Of a DNA stretch of 37,819 nt, positions 1-8,860 are shown piece after piece. Position numbers and translations under genes: made by a program. The DNA is from Vulcanimicrobiota bacterium (GTDB lineage: Bacteria; Vulcanimicrobiota; Vulcanimicrobiia; Eremiobacterales; Eremiobacteraceae), in the NCBI GenBank assembly GCA_013290125.1, contig JABCYQ010000027.1:1-37819 (forward strand), in the 5' to 3' direction. Below the pieces are notes generated by a model. The model ran no database searches and had not been told where the DNA came from. It saw only the letters and a list, made by a program, of their open reading frames with translations. Each line of letters begins with the position of its first letter. The stretch's first letter is position 1.

Positions 1-1
1 G

Positions 2-877
2 TGGCGCGGCGCGCTCAAAGACGGCTACCTCTACGCGTACGCCGCGCTCACGCTCATCCCCAGCTTCTTCTACTTTCGCCACGTGCACGCGATCGCGGAG
101 TGGCACTGGGCTTCCGGCATCACGGGGCTGCACGTTCTGCCCGCGCTGCGCACCGCGTTGACCTCTGCGCACGGTCTTCTCGCCGCGCTCCAGGGAATGC
201 TCGCACTGTTACGCATGCTCGCGTCAACCGTACTCGGGCCTGTTCTGTTCGCGACCTTCCTAGGCGCGTGGTTTGCGCTCCCCCGCGACGGAAGAGAACG
301 CGACCGGCAAATATTCTTCGGCGCTTGGCTCGTCGCGTTCGCGGTTTACGTCTTCACCGTCGTGAACGTCGAACGCGTCGACTACTATCTATTACCCGTA
401 CTGCCGCTTGCCGTGCTCATGACCGGCGGCGCGCTCGACAATCTCGCCACGTTGATCGCACTCCGACCGCGCTGGACGACGGCCGCCGCGCTTGCCGCCG
501 CTCTCTTCGTCGTCACCTACGCGAGCATGCTCGAGATCCACGCGTACTACACGTGGAGCCGCCCGGTGTATGCGGCCGCGAGCGAACTCGACCGCGTGCT
601 CCCCAGAGGGGCGCTCGTCGTGATGGGCCACTACGATCCGTCCGTGCTCTACGTGATCGGGCGCAAGGGCTGGGAGGAAGACCCGTTGTTGTGGACCGTC
701 CACGACATGCAGAGCGCGCAGCGCAAGGGCGCGGCGTATTTCGTCGCCGTGGAACTTCCGCGGCTGCGCGCCAACAAGCCCCTGTACGCGTACCTGCAGC
801 GCTTCGCGCGCGTGCCGGTCTCGTCGGGCTGGCGCGTCTACGACATGCGCCGACCCGCGCCGTCAGGGAATGGGTAG
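2..877 (+). CDS. Membrane glycosyltransferase-like protein, C-terminal part (5' end outside window)
   Basis: The reading frame is open from base 2 to the TAG at 875-877, giving 291 residues with no start needed inside the window, so the 5' end lies upstream; the GTG at 83 is probably internal. The visible part has several hydrophobic membrane segments (for example the stretches beginning YLYAYAALTLIPSFFYF, LGPVLFATFLGAW, YYLLPVLPLAVLM and TTAAALAAALFVVTYA) followed by a soluble C-terminal tail of about 110 residues. This layout is typical of ArnT/PMT-like (GT39 family) polyprenol-dependent glycosyltransferases, but the catalytic N-terminal loop is off-window, so the family call is inference. 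Its 3' end overlaps by 15 bases the 3' end of the convergent lipoprotein gene. Confidence 0.6.
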   Translation, partial: WRGALKDGYLYAYAALTLIPSFFYFRHVHAIAEWHWASGITGLHVLPALRTALTSAHGLLAALQGMLALLRMLASTVLGPVLFATFLGAWFALPRDGRERDRQIFFGAWLVAFAVYVFTVVNVERVDYYLLPVLPLAVLMTGGALDNLATLIALRPRWTTAAALAAALFVVTYASMLEIHAYYTWSRPVYAAASELDRVLPRGALVVMGHYDPSVLYVIGRKGWEEDPLLWTVHDMQSAQRKGAAYFVAVELPRLRANKPLYAYLQRFARVPVSSGWRVYDMRRPAPSGNG

Positions 878-1549
878 CAGCTCCGGGGCTTGCGTCTGCG
901 CTCCCTCGGTGCGGTTTTCCGCGCCTGATTGGACTAGCGCGCGATAGCTGACCAACCGTTGCGTCGAGCGATGCGCTTCGAACTCGAGGTTGTACGAGTC
1001 GACGATCGCCTTCGTCAGATGTCCGGTATCGTAGTCCGCACGAAAGGTCTTGAGCTCTTTCGCTATCTGCTTGTTCGCGGAGACGATCGTCTTCAGCCCA
1101 TCGGCTATCGAAGCGCCCATCGTCTCATACAGGGGGTAGTTCGCCAAGACGACCTCGCGGCGTATCTTCGCTTGCTCGATCTGCGTCGCGAGCGCCTGCG
1201 CGACCGAGTCGGACGGCGCGTACGCGAGCGCTTGTTCTATGTCAGCGCCGGCTTCATCGAGCTTGCTGTCGGTGAACTCAGCTTTGGCGCGCAGCGACAG
1301 CGCGGTGGCTAGCCCGGCGCGCGCCCGCACGTTTTTGCGGTCGAGCCGAAGTGCGAGCTCGTATTCGCCGAGGGCTTCGGCGACGTTGCCCGATTTCAGC
1401 GCGGCGTCGCCTTGCGATGTGCGTAGATCCACCATCCACCGGGAAGCACCTCCGCACCCGCTCACGACGAGTGCAACCGAAATAACGAAGACGGCTGCGA
1501 GCGGTCTAGTGATGGTGGATGCCATGATCGTAGAGGAATCTTGCGACAT
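863..1549 (-). CDS. TPR-containing lipoprotein of unknown function
   Basis: 228 residues. The N-terminus has a hydrophobic segment ending in a lipobox (VVSGC, Cys at 32), so the protein should be lipid-anchored in the envelope. Residues about 42-110 look like two or three TPR-type helical hairpins (QGDAALKSGNVAEALGEYEL, then a unit starting RARAGLATAL), which usually bind proteins. The C-terminal half is helical with no motif I recognise. The ATG at 1549 has GGGAG about 10 bases upstream; an internal ATG at 1525 gives a more standard signal peptide but no ribosome site. It overlaps the end of the Amj-like gene by 44 bases (20 with the later start) and is the last gene of the long minus-strand run, so it may assist the envelope functions just upstream. 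Confidence 0.75.
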   Translation of the reverse strand: MSQDSSTIMASTITRPLAAVFVISVALVVSGCGGASRWMVDLRTSQGDAALKSGNVAEALGEYELALRLDRKNVRARAGLATALSLRAKAEFTDSKLDEAGADIEQALAYAPSDSVAQALATQIEQAKIRREVVLANYPLYETMGASIADGLKTIVSANKQIAKELKTFRADYDTGHLTKAIVDSYNLEFEAHRSTQRLVSYRALVQSGAENRTEGAQTQAPELLPIP

Positions 1550-2348
1550 GCGCGATCACTCCCGCTGCCGGCACGAGCAGCACTTGAGACAAGAGCGTGC
1601 CGACGATACCGGTCAGCACGAGATACAGCAACATCGCTTTGACATCCGCTTCCGGCCGGTGTTCGAGCGCCGTCTGATCAGTTATCAGCGCCGCAGCGGG
1701 GTCGACGATGAGAGTCAGCGTGATCGTGGCGACACCCGTGATCAACCCGGAGAGCGCGATGCAGGTCGCCGTCACCTCCGGTGCAAGCACGCTTGCATAG
1801 AGACTCGAGAGCGGGCCTGCGACCCAGAACGCCGTGACGACGACGTTCCAGATGAGAAACGACTTCGGCAGCGCCTTCGCGTGGTAGCGCAGCGTCGCCG
1901 CCGTCGGCAGCCGGAATTCCGAGAAGACCCACGTGAAAACGGCCGGCGAAGCAAGGCGTCCGAGCGCGGCGATGAGCGAGCCCGTGCGCTCGAACGAGCC
2001 GATGCCGCGCGCAAGAATTCGAGACGCCCAAGGGATGAGCGCGCCGCCGATCACTGCGCCGAGTGTGGCGGCCACCATGACGAGGCGCAGACTCGAATCG
2101 AAGCCGCTGATGTCGTGTGTGCTGCGTGCATGATCGGTGAGCGACGAGAGCAGCGGAGCATAGAAGAGATTGAGCAGTCTGCCCGTGGTCGCGAACAGGT
2201 TGAACAACGTCAACCCGGTGGCGACGCGTTTTGTCCGGACGCCGGCGAGGCGCGCCGCACCTGATGCCATCTGCAGCGCCTGTGCGAACATGTACAGGAC
2301 GGCGGCGACGATGAGGTAGAGGTCTGGGAAGTGCCGGAATATCTCCAC
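1506..2348 (-). CDS. amj: Amj-family lipid II flippase (DUF2837-like)
   Basis: 280 residues, GTG start, nearly all hydrophobic with six or more membrane segments. The region at about residues 33-72 (ARLAGVRTKRVATGLTLFN, then RLLNLFYAPLLSSLTD) matches my memory of the conserved N-terminal block of Bacillus Amj/YdaH, which moves lipid II across the cytoplasmic membrane as an alternative to MurJ. Length agrees with that family (about 270). The gene starts 9 bases after the M16 peptidase stop and overlaps the lipoprotein start, so it is co-transcribed. Context fits: dxr, ispG and cdsA upstream supply lipid precursors and a polysaccharide deacetylase is two genes away. Family membership is from recognition; the flippase activity is inference from the family. 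Confidence 0.8.
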   Translation of the reverse strand: MEIFRHFPDLYLIVAAVLYMFAQALQMASGAARLAGVRTKRVATGLTLFNLFATTGRLLNLFYAPLLSSLTDHARSTHDISGFDSSLRLVMVAATLGAVIGGALIPWASRILARGIGSFERTGSLIAALGRLASPAVFTWVFSEFRLPTAATLRYHAKALPKSFLIWNVVVTAFWVAGPLSSLYASVLAPEVTATCIALSGLITGVATITLTLIVDPAAALITDQTALEHRPEADVKAMLLYLVLTGIVGTLLSQVLLVPAAGVIAHVARFLYDHGIHHH

Positions 2349-2357
2349 CGCGGCGCC

Positions 2358-3635
2358 TTACGCCGACTGCGCTAGCGCGTCGCCGTCAAACGCCTCATCG
2401 ACTGGACCGACCACGGTCATCGCGAATCTGCCCGATCCGAACATCGAGGCGGCCAGCGCATCGACGTCTGATTTCGTCACCGCATCGATCCGCTCGGCGA
2501 CTTCGACAGCCGGCACGTTGCGGCCGACGTTGAGTTCCGTGCGCCCGAGGCGCAGCATCCTCGTGCTCGTGCTCTCCAGCGAAAGCAGCATCCCGCCTTT
2601 GAGATGTTCCTTCGCGCGAGCCACCTCAAGTTCGCTGACGCCGCCGACCGCGATCTGCCCAAGTTCGGAGCGGATCAGGCGCACGACTTCCGCCGCGTTC
2701 TGCGGTCGCGCCGCCGCAGCCACGGCAAATGTGCCGCCGGGCCGATATGCGTTATGCATCGAGTACACGCTGTACACGAGGCCGCGTTTCTCACGTATCT
2801 CCTGAAAAAGACGCGACGCCATGCCGCCGCCGAGTATCGCGTCCAGGATCGATATCGTATACCGTCGCTCGTCGGAAACCGCCATGCCTTCGACGCCGAT
2901 GAGGACGTAGGTCTGCTCGCAGTCCTTGCGCTGGACCACGCGCACGGGGAAGAACTCCGGCCTCGAAACGTCCTTCGGCGACAGACCCCCGAGCATCTGT
3001 CCGAGCAGGCGCTCTGCCTGCATGGCGAATTCGTCGTGATCGACATTGCCAGCCGCGGTCAGCACGACCGCGTCGGGCGAATAGCGCGTGCTCATGTAGG
3101 AACGGATGAGATCCGGCGTCACGCTCGACACGGTCGATGCGTACCCGATGATCGGTTCGCCGAGCGGGCTTCCGGACCACGCGGACTTCAAGAACAGGTC
3201 TTGGTTGATCTCATCGGGCGAATCGTCGTACATGCGGATCTCTTCAAGGATGACTTGCTGCTCCTTGCGCAGTTCCGCCGGATCGAAGTTGGAGTGCATG
3301 AACATGTCGGCGAGCACATCGAGCGCGAGCGGACCGTGCTCATCGACGACGCGCGCATGGTAGCACGTGGCCTCTTTGTCGGTGAACGCGTTGAGATTTC
3401 CGCCGATCGAATCCATCAACTCGGCGATCTGGCGCGCGCTGTGCATGGGCGTGCCTTTGAAAAGCATGTGCTCGATGACGTGGGAAATACCGCGCACACC
3501 TGACTCTTCGTGGGCCGATCCGATCCCGACCCAAAGTCCGAGGCTGATGCTGCGCACGTGCGCGATGCGTTCGGTGATCACGCGGATCCCGTTGCGCAGC
3601 GTGGATTTGCGATACGTGTCGTTTAGTTCCGCCAT
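2358..3635 (-). CDS. M16-family zinc peptidase (processing-protease-like)
   Basis: 425 residues from the ATG at 3635. The inverted zinc motif HVIEH lies at residues 52-56, with the third ligand expected at the EEI of KEQQVILEEIRMYDDSPDE (about residue 132). The protein matches bacterial PqqL/YmxG-like peptidases related to mitochondrial processing peptidase beta, at the usual length of about 420. The frame stays open far upstream of 3635, but that extension is Arg-rich and lies in the deacetylase gene; starting at MAELNDTYRKSTLRNGIRV gives the family N-terminus (TLxNGxRV). It overlaps the deacetylase 3' end by 13 bases. In many bacteria this gene sits near a polysaccharide deacetylase, as here. 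No signal peptide is evident, so it is likely cytoplasmic. Confidence 0.92.
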   Translation of the reverse strand: MAELNDTYRKSTLRNGIRVITERIAHVRSISLGLWVGIGSAHEESGVRGISHVIEHMLFKGTPMHSARQIAELMDSIGGNLNAFTDKEATCYHARVVDEHGPLALDVLADMFMHSNFDPAELRKEQQVILEEIRMYDDSPDEINQDLFLKSAWSGSPLGEPIIGYASTVSSVTPDLIRSYMSTRYSPDAVVLTAAGNVDHDEFAMQAERLLGQMLGGLSPKDVSRPEFFPVRVVQRKDCEQTYVLIGVEGMAVSDERRYTISILDAILGGGMASRLFQEIREKRGLVYSVYSMHNAYRPGGTFAVAAAARPQNAAEVVRLIRSELGQIAVGGVSELEVARAKEHLKGGMLLSLESTSTRMLRLGRTELNVGRNVPAVEVAERIDAVTKSDVDALAASMFGSGRFAMTVVGPVDEAFDGDALAQSA

Positions 3636-4792
3636 GCTCGATTTCGTCGCTTCAGATCCGCGGCCCACGCCGCATCGATGTACGCCCGCGAAGGTTGTCG
3701 GCCACGGCGAACCGCGATCGAAAACACCGTGCGATCGGTTGGTACGGCTAGGTCGCCTGCGACCGTCGCACCTTGCGGCACCGGTTGCGGCACCACCGCC
3801 CATACGTCGACTTCGCCGACGCTCGGCGCAGCGGCGAGCGCCGTCGCTGCCATCCCGCGTGCGTCCGTCTCGAATACGTCTGGGGTCACGGGCGCATGCA
3901 GTCCGCGGCCGGATAACATGATGCCGGCGACGGTCGCCGGCGGCACGTTCAAAACGCGGACCTTTTCAATCGGCTCGGGATACGAGTTCTGTAAGAGCCG
4001 GGCGCCGATGAGTTCGGCTACAGGAGCATCGTTCCCCTCGGCTCGGGCTCGCGCGATCGAAGCGATTGCCGCCTGGCTCGGGAGGGCCGGTCCGGCGTTC
4101 GTGCCTTCACCGAGAACCGAGCGGAACAGCGCAAGGCCGGCGCCGTGCACCACGCGATACCGCGGCAACGCGAACGCATCCGCCATGGCGCGCGGTCCGA
4201 TGCGGCCGGGCTGGGTCGTAAATGCGGCACCGACTCCGGCATGCGCGAGCGCGGCTTCGACACTCGCATCATAACGGCCGGCCGGATATGCGAAATCCGT
4301 GACCGGCATCTTTGTCCACGTTTGCAGCGTGTCGATCGAGTCGCCGATCTCCGCCGCGCGAGCCGCGGCGGAGAGCAGGGTCAGGTCAGCATGATGAACC
4401 GTGTGCGCGCCGAGCTCCATGCCCTGCGCATACAAACTCTGCACTTGCGCGACCGAGACGTGCCCTGGCTTTCCGACTTCGGCGGTCGCTATGAAGAACG
4501 TCCCCACGGCGCCATTTTCGATGAGCAGCGGCGCCGCGATCGTCGAAGCGTCGACGTAGCCATCGTCAAAGGTCAGCGCGACTTCGCACGGAGCGAGTTC
4601 GCCGTCGCGCGCATCGTGGATCAATCGCGACGCGAGCACGAGCGTACAGCCCCGGCGGCGCAGCCACCGCAACTGTTGCGCGAACTCTTGCGGAGAGACT
4701 GTGAGCGCGCGAGCGTACGGTCCGGGCGGCGCGCTCGCTGCGACATGGTGATACATGAACGCAGCGGCTACCGCCCCGACGAAGATCCGCAT
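3623..4792 (-). CDS. Polysaccharide deacetylase (NodB homology domain) with C-terminal extension
   Basis: 389 residues. The N-terminus has a short hydrophobic stretch (signal/anchor-like). The NodB domain shows motif 1 TFDDGY at 74-79 (catalytic and zinc Asp), motif 2 HTVHH at 130-134 (zinc His) and motif 3 FAYPAGRY at about 167-174, so it should be an active metal-dependent carbohydrate-esterase-4 deacetylase acting on N-acetyl sugars of cell-wall or surface glycans. About 150 residues after the domain form an extra region with no recognised motif. It starts 12 bases after the proS stop and overlaps the M16 peptidase start, so it is in the same transcript. Exact substrate cannot be read from sequence. 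Confidence 0.92.
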   Translation of the reverse strand: MRIFVGAVAAAFMYHHVAASAPPGPYARALTVSPQEFAQQLRWLRRRGCTLVLASRLIHDARDGELAPCEVALTFDDGYVDASTIAAPLLIENGAVGTFFIATAEVGKPGHVSVAQVQSLYAQGMELGAHTVHHADLTLLSAAARAAEIGDSIDTLQTWTKMPVTDFAYPAGRYDASVEAALAHAGVGAAFTTQPGRIGPRAMADAFALPRYRVVHGAGLALFRSVLGEGTNAGPALPSQAAIASIARARAEGNDAPVAELIGARLLQNSYPEPIEKVRVLNVPPATVAGIMLSGRGLHAPVTPDVFETDARGMAATALAAAPSVGEVDVWAVVPQPVPQGATVAGDLAVPTDRTVFSIAVRRGRQPSRAYIDAAWAADLKRRNRAWRN

Positions 4793-4804
4793 CGCGCCGG
4801 CGCG

Positions 4805-6250
4805 TCAGTACGAGCGCGCGAAAAACGCGCGGACCGGCGCCGGACAACCGCAGTATGCACAGACCGATCCCGGCTCCGCAGCGCCTGCGATGACGCGCGA
4901 CACGGCGCTCGTCTCCGCTTTGATATCCAGCTCGCACTCGGTGCGCGCGCACCACAGCGATTCGACGAAGCCCGTCTGCGCCACAAGCCCGTCGACGAAC
5001 GACTTCCGATCGTGCGCGACCACGGTCCGGCGTTCGCGTTCTGCAAGGGCGCGCGCATACAGCGAGCGTTGGATGTCAGCGAGGATTTCGCTGACGCGCG
5101 CGGCGAGCTGCTCGCGCGGCACCGCCACCTTCTCAAGCGTATCGCGGCGCGCGAGCGTCACCTGGCCGGCTGCGATATCGCGTGGGCCGATCTCGGCGCG
5201 CAGCGGCACGCCGCGCATCTCCCACTCGTTGAACTTCCAGGGCGCGGTCTGCTCCGGTCGGTCGTCCACATGCGTCCGCGCAACGCCTTGAAGCAGTGCT
5301 GCGATTTCGCGGGCGGCGACGGCCACCGTATCGTCGCCTTTTTTCGGAATGGGGACGACGACGACTTGATGCGGTGCGATCGCCGGCGGCAACACGAGCC
5401 CGCGGTCGTCGCCGTGCACCATGATCACGCCGCCCAATATGCGCCACGACACGCCCCACGACGTGGTCCAGACATGCTTGATCTGTTCGTCGGTATCGGT
5501 GAACTTGATATCGTACGCTTTCGCGAAGTGCTGGCCGAGTTCGTGCGACGTGCCGGCCTGAAGTGCTTTGCCGTCGGGCATGAGCGCTTCGATGGCGAAC
5601 GTCGCTGCGGCGCCCGCGAATTTCTCGTGCTCGCTCTTACGCCCGGTGATGACCGGTAGGCACAATATATCCTCTGCCACGGAACGGTAGATCTCGAGCA
5701 TTTGCTGTACTTCTTCAGACGCTTCGGCCTGCGTCGCGTGCGCGGTATGCCCTTCTTGCCATAAGAATTCCAGGGTCCGCAGAAACGGCCGCGTGGCTTT
5801 CTCCCAGCGCACGACGTTCGCCCACTGATTGATCAAGACGGGAAGATCCCGGTGCGATTGGATCCAGCGCGCGTACATCATGCCGACGATCACTTCCGAA
5901 GTCGGCCGGATGGCGAGCCGTTCGGTGAGTTTTTCACCGCCGCCCTCGGTCACCCAGGCGACCTCCGGCGCAAAACCCTCGACGTGCTCGGCTTCGCGCG
6001 CGAGCAAGCTCTCCGGTATGAACAGCGGGAAATACGCGTTCTGATGTCCGGTGGCTTTGAAGCGGCGGTCGAACTCCTCGCGGATCAGATCCCAGATCGC
6101 GAAACCGTACGGGCGGAGCACGATGCAGCCGCGCACGGGTGCGTAGTCCACGAGCTGCGCGCGCAGGCAGACCTGCGTATACCAATCCGAAAGGTCCGCG
6201 CCCTTCGGTGGAATGCTCTTCATCTCTCGCTTGGCTGCGTCGTCAGGCAT
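4805..6250 (-). CDS. proS: Prolyl-tRNA synthetase, archaeal/eukaryote-like short form
   Basis: 481 residues. Charges tRNA-Pro with proline. It is the short class II form without the editing insertion of the E. coli-type enzyme: class II motifs are visible (motif 2 around RTLEFLWQEGHTAH, motif 3 around HGDDRGLVLPP), followed by an anticodon-binding domain and a C-terminal zinc-binding domain with Cys pairs (CARTEC and CAYCGC). It ends in Tyr (FFARSY), matching the family feature in which the C-terminal Tyr folds back to the active site. The genomic position, downstream of rseP and ispG, is where proS is commonly found, but there it is usually the long bacterial type. Downstream gene follows after 12 bases. 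Confidence 0.96.
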   Translation of the reverse strand: MPDDAAKREMKSIPPKGADLSDWYTQVCLRAQLVDYAPVRGCIVLRPYGFAIWDLIREEFDRRFKATGHQNAYFPLFIPESLLAREAEHVEGFAPEVAWVTEGGGEKLTERLAIRPTSEVIVGMMYARWIQSHRDLPVLINQWANVVRWEKATRPFLRTLEFLWQEGHTAHATQAEASEEVQQMLEIYRSVAEDILCLPVITGRKSEHEKFAGAAATFAIEALMPDGKALQAGTSHELGQHFAKAYDIKFTDTDEQIKHVWTTSWGVSWRILGGVIMVHGDDRGLVLPPAIAPHQVVVVPIPKKGDDTVAVAAREIAALLQGVARTHVDDRPEQTAPWKFNEWEMRGVPLRAEIGPRDIAAGQVTLARRDTLEKVAVPREQLAARVSEILADIQRSLYARALAERERRTVVAHDRKSFVDGLVAQTGFVESLWCARTECELDIKAETSAVSRVIAGAAEPGSVCAYCGCPAPVRAFFARSY

Positions 6251-6287
6251 GCGCGTTCAATTCCGGCGGCCTAGTGAAAAACCTTGG

Positions 6288-7727
6288 TCACGTATGGAAG
6301 AGCGCGACATGCACGGATTCCCCGGGCACATCGCGAGGGAAATACCATTGACCGCCGAGCTGATATGTCGCTGTCAAGAAATGCGCCACGCGCAATTGCG
6401 GGTCCACCTGAAATGGTTGATACTCGATGTACCAGATGCGCGCGCGTCCGCGTAGCGCGTCAATAGTGGCCGTCACGTCGTCAGGAGAGAGCAGCCCGCC
6501 ATACGTTCGGCCCGCCAGCAGATCCGTACGATCGATGACGCGGATCGGCGTGCCCCGTACGAAGACGAAGACGTCGGAGGCGGACGCGTTGGATCGCAGC
6601 ACGCTCGCCACGGCCGGCCAGTCCGCCGTGTAGTTGGACGGAATCACGGAGTACGCGAGCGCTTGCGCTGCGAGCGCGGCGCCGGCGGCGGCAAGCCCGA
6701 CCCGCGTCCACGCACGATCGGATCGCAGTACATCGGCAACGGCCACGCCGACCCACGCGCACAATCCATACGCAGCGATCAGATAGTAGCGATCCAAGTA
6801 CAATGCTTTGTGCTCAAGCACGCTTGCGATCACCGTCAACACGGCGGGCAACGCTATAAATGGAAGCATCGTTGAGCCGGCGCGCCGCAACGTCACGGCA
6901 AACGCACCGGCGGCTGCGAGCCAGACGATCGCGGCCACCACGTACAGCAGGGTTCCTTGCGCAAACGGTGCGATAGTCGCTTGCGCCGCCAGCACCGCGA
7001 TCGATGTGGGAACATCGCCCAATTGCTGCGCGAATGCCAATCCGCCGCGCGGTGTCTGATGCTCGAACGTCGCGAGCTGCGGCAGCCACGCGGTAATCGC
7101 CACCGCGGCGCCGGCGAGCCCCCGAATAAATGCGTCACGCCGCGCGACGATCAGAAATATCAGTTGAGCTGCGATGACGAAAAAGCCGAGATACAGCAGC
7201 CAGATGCTCAACAAGAGACAGGCCGACCACCCGATCCAGGCCCAGCGGCGGGCGCCGATCCCGATGTCGTCACGCTGTATCGCGATCGATAGCAAGAGAA
7301 ACGAGGCCAAAACCACGGCGTCAAACGGTGCATACATGCGGATCATGCCGTCGTAGAAGATGAACGACGGCATCAGCGCGGCAGCGGCGCCCGCGGCAAT
7401 GGCGGCGGCTGGATCCATCTTCCAGACGAGCAACAGACGCATGAGCAGCCAGACGGAGAGCGTACCGAACGCAGCCATCGCGACGCGCACGGCGACATCC
7501 GGCGCGTGAAGCGCGAGAAACAGTTTGAGGAGGACGGTGAAGCCAGGTGGATGGACGTCCGCGTGATAGAGGTACGCTAAGGCATCGCTCAACTTCTCGC
7601 CGGCGAGCTGGAGCGAAAGCCCTTCATCGACGTGGAGCGGTCGCGCGATCGCCTCGTACACGCGTAAGGCCGCGGCCACAGCGAGGACCGCGGCCATGCC
7701 GCGACTAGAAAACCAGAACTTGCTCAA
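6288..7727 (-). CDS. GT39/ArnT-like membrane glycosyltransferase
   Basis: 479 residues with about 11 membrane segments and a C-terminal soluble region. Near the N-terminus RPLHVDEGLS carries the Asp-Glu pair typical of the first periplasmic loop of polyprenyl-phosphate-sugar-dependent (PMT/ArnT/GT39) glycosyltransferases, and HADVHPPG resembles their second conserved loop. It probably transfers a sugar from a polyprenyl phosphate donor to an envelope acceptor. The TTG start overlaps the ispG stop as TTGA, so translation is likely coupled. This gene is an insertion relative to the usual ispG-proS adjacency. The acceptor is unknown. Confidence 0.8.
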   Translation of the reverse strand: MSKFWFSSRGMAAVLAVAAALRVYEAIARPLHVDEGLSLQLAGEKLSDALAYLYHADVHPPGFTVLLKLFLALHAPDVAVRVAMAAFGTLSVWLLMRLLLVWKMDPAAAIAAGAAAALMPSFIFYDGMIRMYAPFDAVVLASFLLLSIAIQRDDIGIGARRWAWIGWSACLLLSIWLLYLGFFVIAAQLIFLIVARRDAFIRGLAGAAVAITAWLPQLATFEHQTPRGGLAFAQQLGDVPTSIAVLAAQATIAPFAQGTLLYVVAAIVWLAAAGAFAVTLRRAGSTMLPFIALPAVLTVIASVLEHKALYLDRYYLIAAYGLCAWVGVAVADVLRSDRAWTRVGLAAAGAALAAQALAYSVIPSNYTADWPAVASVLRSNASASDVFVFVRGTPIRVIDRTDLLAGRTYGGLLSPDDVTATIDALRGRARIWYIEYQPFQVDPQLRVAHFLTATYQLGGQWYFPRDVPGESVHVALFHT

Positions 7728-8860
7728 CGATAGCCAGGATAACGCTCGGCGATGACCTTTTCTATCTCCTCACGCAGACCGTCAAGAAGTTCGGCCTCGG
7801 GCAAGGACCGCACTTTCACGCCGTCGCGATAGATAAGCCCCATCCCCTTGCCGCCGGCGATACCCACGTCCGCCATGGAAGCCTCGCCCGGCCCGTTGAC
7901 CGCGCAGCCCATGACAGCGACCTTCACAGGCGCGCGGTATTCCGCCGTGACTTTTTCTACCATATCGGCGAGTTTGAGAATATCGACTTGCACGCGCCCG
8001 CACGACGGACACGCGGTGATCTCCGCGCCGCGCTCGCGCAGGCCGAGCGATTTCAAAATCTCCCAGCAGACCGGAACCTCTTCGATGGGGTCGGCGGCAA
8101 GCGACACGCGGATGGTGTCGCCGATGCCCTCGGCGAGCAGGATGCCCAATCCGACGCTGCTCTTCACGGTGCCGGTGCGCAGCGTGCCTGCCTCGGTGAT
8201 GCCGAGATGGAGCGGATAATCGCACTCCGTCGCAAGCATCCGATAGGCGAGCACGGTCGAGCGGACGTCGTGTGCCTTCAGCGAGACGACGGTGTCGAAG
8301 AAGTCGAGCTCTTCGAGAATGCGGATGTGTCGGCGCGCGGATTCCACCATGCCGGCCGGCGTGCGCCCGAGCGTCTGCACGATATCGGGGGCGAGCGAAC
8401 CCATGTTCACGCCGATGCGGATCGGCATGGACTGCGCCTTCGCCGCCCGCACGACCTCGCGGACTTTCTGCGCATCGCGGATGTTGCCCGGGTTCAGCCG
8501 CAGCTTATCCCAGCCGGCGTCGATGGCCGCGAGGGCGAAGCGATGATCGAAATGGATGTCGGCGACGAGCGGCACGGTCGCTCCGGACTTTATCTTCTTG
8601 CACGCGGCAGCCGCTTTCTGATCCGGCACGGAGACGCGGACGATCTCGCACCCCGCTGCGGCGAGCTGTTCGACTTGGTCGAGCGTCGCGGCCCAATCAT
8701 CGGTCTTGGTCGTGGTCATGGATTGCACGCTGACCGGCGCACCGCCGCCGATAGCGACTCGTCCGACATTCACGCGGCGCGAAGCACGTCTGGGTGCGAT
8801 CGGCGCTTGTGCCTCGCGATCGCGTACGCCGGTCCACTGTGGGACCTGGTCGAGGGTCAC
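7724..8860 (-). CDS. ispG: 4-hydroxy-3-methylbut-2-enyl diphosphate synthase (flavodoxin/ferredoxin)
   Basis: About 378 residues. Converts MEcPP to HMBPP in the MEP isoprenoid pathway. Visible landmarks: the TIM-barrel start VSVQSMTTTKTDD, the region ADIHFDHRFALAA, and the iron-sulfur ligands CPSC and GCAVNGPGE near the C-terminus, with the final VAERYPGYR-like tail. I choose the GTG at 8860: it overlaps the rseP stop as GTGA and has AGGAAAGG 7 bases upstream. An ATG at 8884 in the same frame would add eight residues but has no ribosome site. Its neighbours dxr and rseP are the usual partners. Confidence 0.96.
   Translation of the reverse strand: MTLDQVPQWTGVRDREAQAPIAPRRASRRVNVGRVAIGGGAPVSVQSMTTTKTDDWAATLDQVEQLAAAGCEIVRVSVPDQKAAAACKKIKSGATVPLVADIHFDHRFALAAIDAGWDKLRLNPGNIRDAQKVREVVRAAKAQSMPIRIGVNMGSLAPDIVQTLGRTPAGMVESARRHIRILEELDFFDTVVSLKAHDVRSTVLAYRMLATECDYPLHLGITEAGTLRTGTVKSSVGLGILLAEGIGDTIRVSLAADPIEEVPVCWEILKSLGLRERGAEITACPSCGRVQVDILKLADMVEKVTAEYRAPVKVAVMGCAVNGPGEASMADVGIAGGKGMGLIYRDGVKVRSLPEAELLDGLREEIEKVIAERYPGYR

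Noticed and set aside
4145-5659. 504-codon open frame on the plus strand opposite proS and the deacetylase
   Set aside because: Arg/His-rich, no motif, spans two well-supported minus-strand genes; an effect of high GC.
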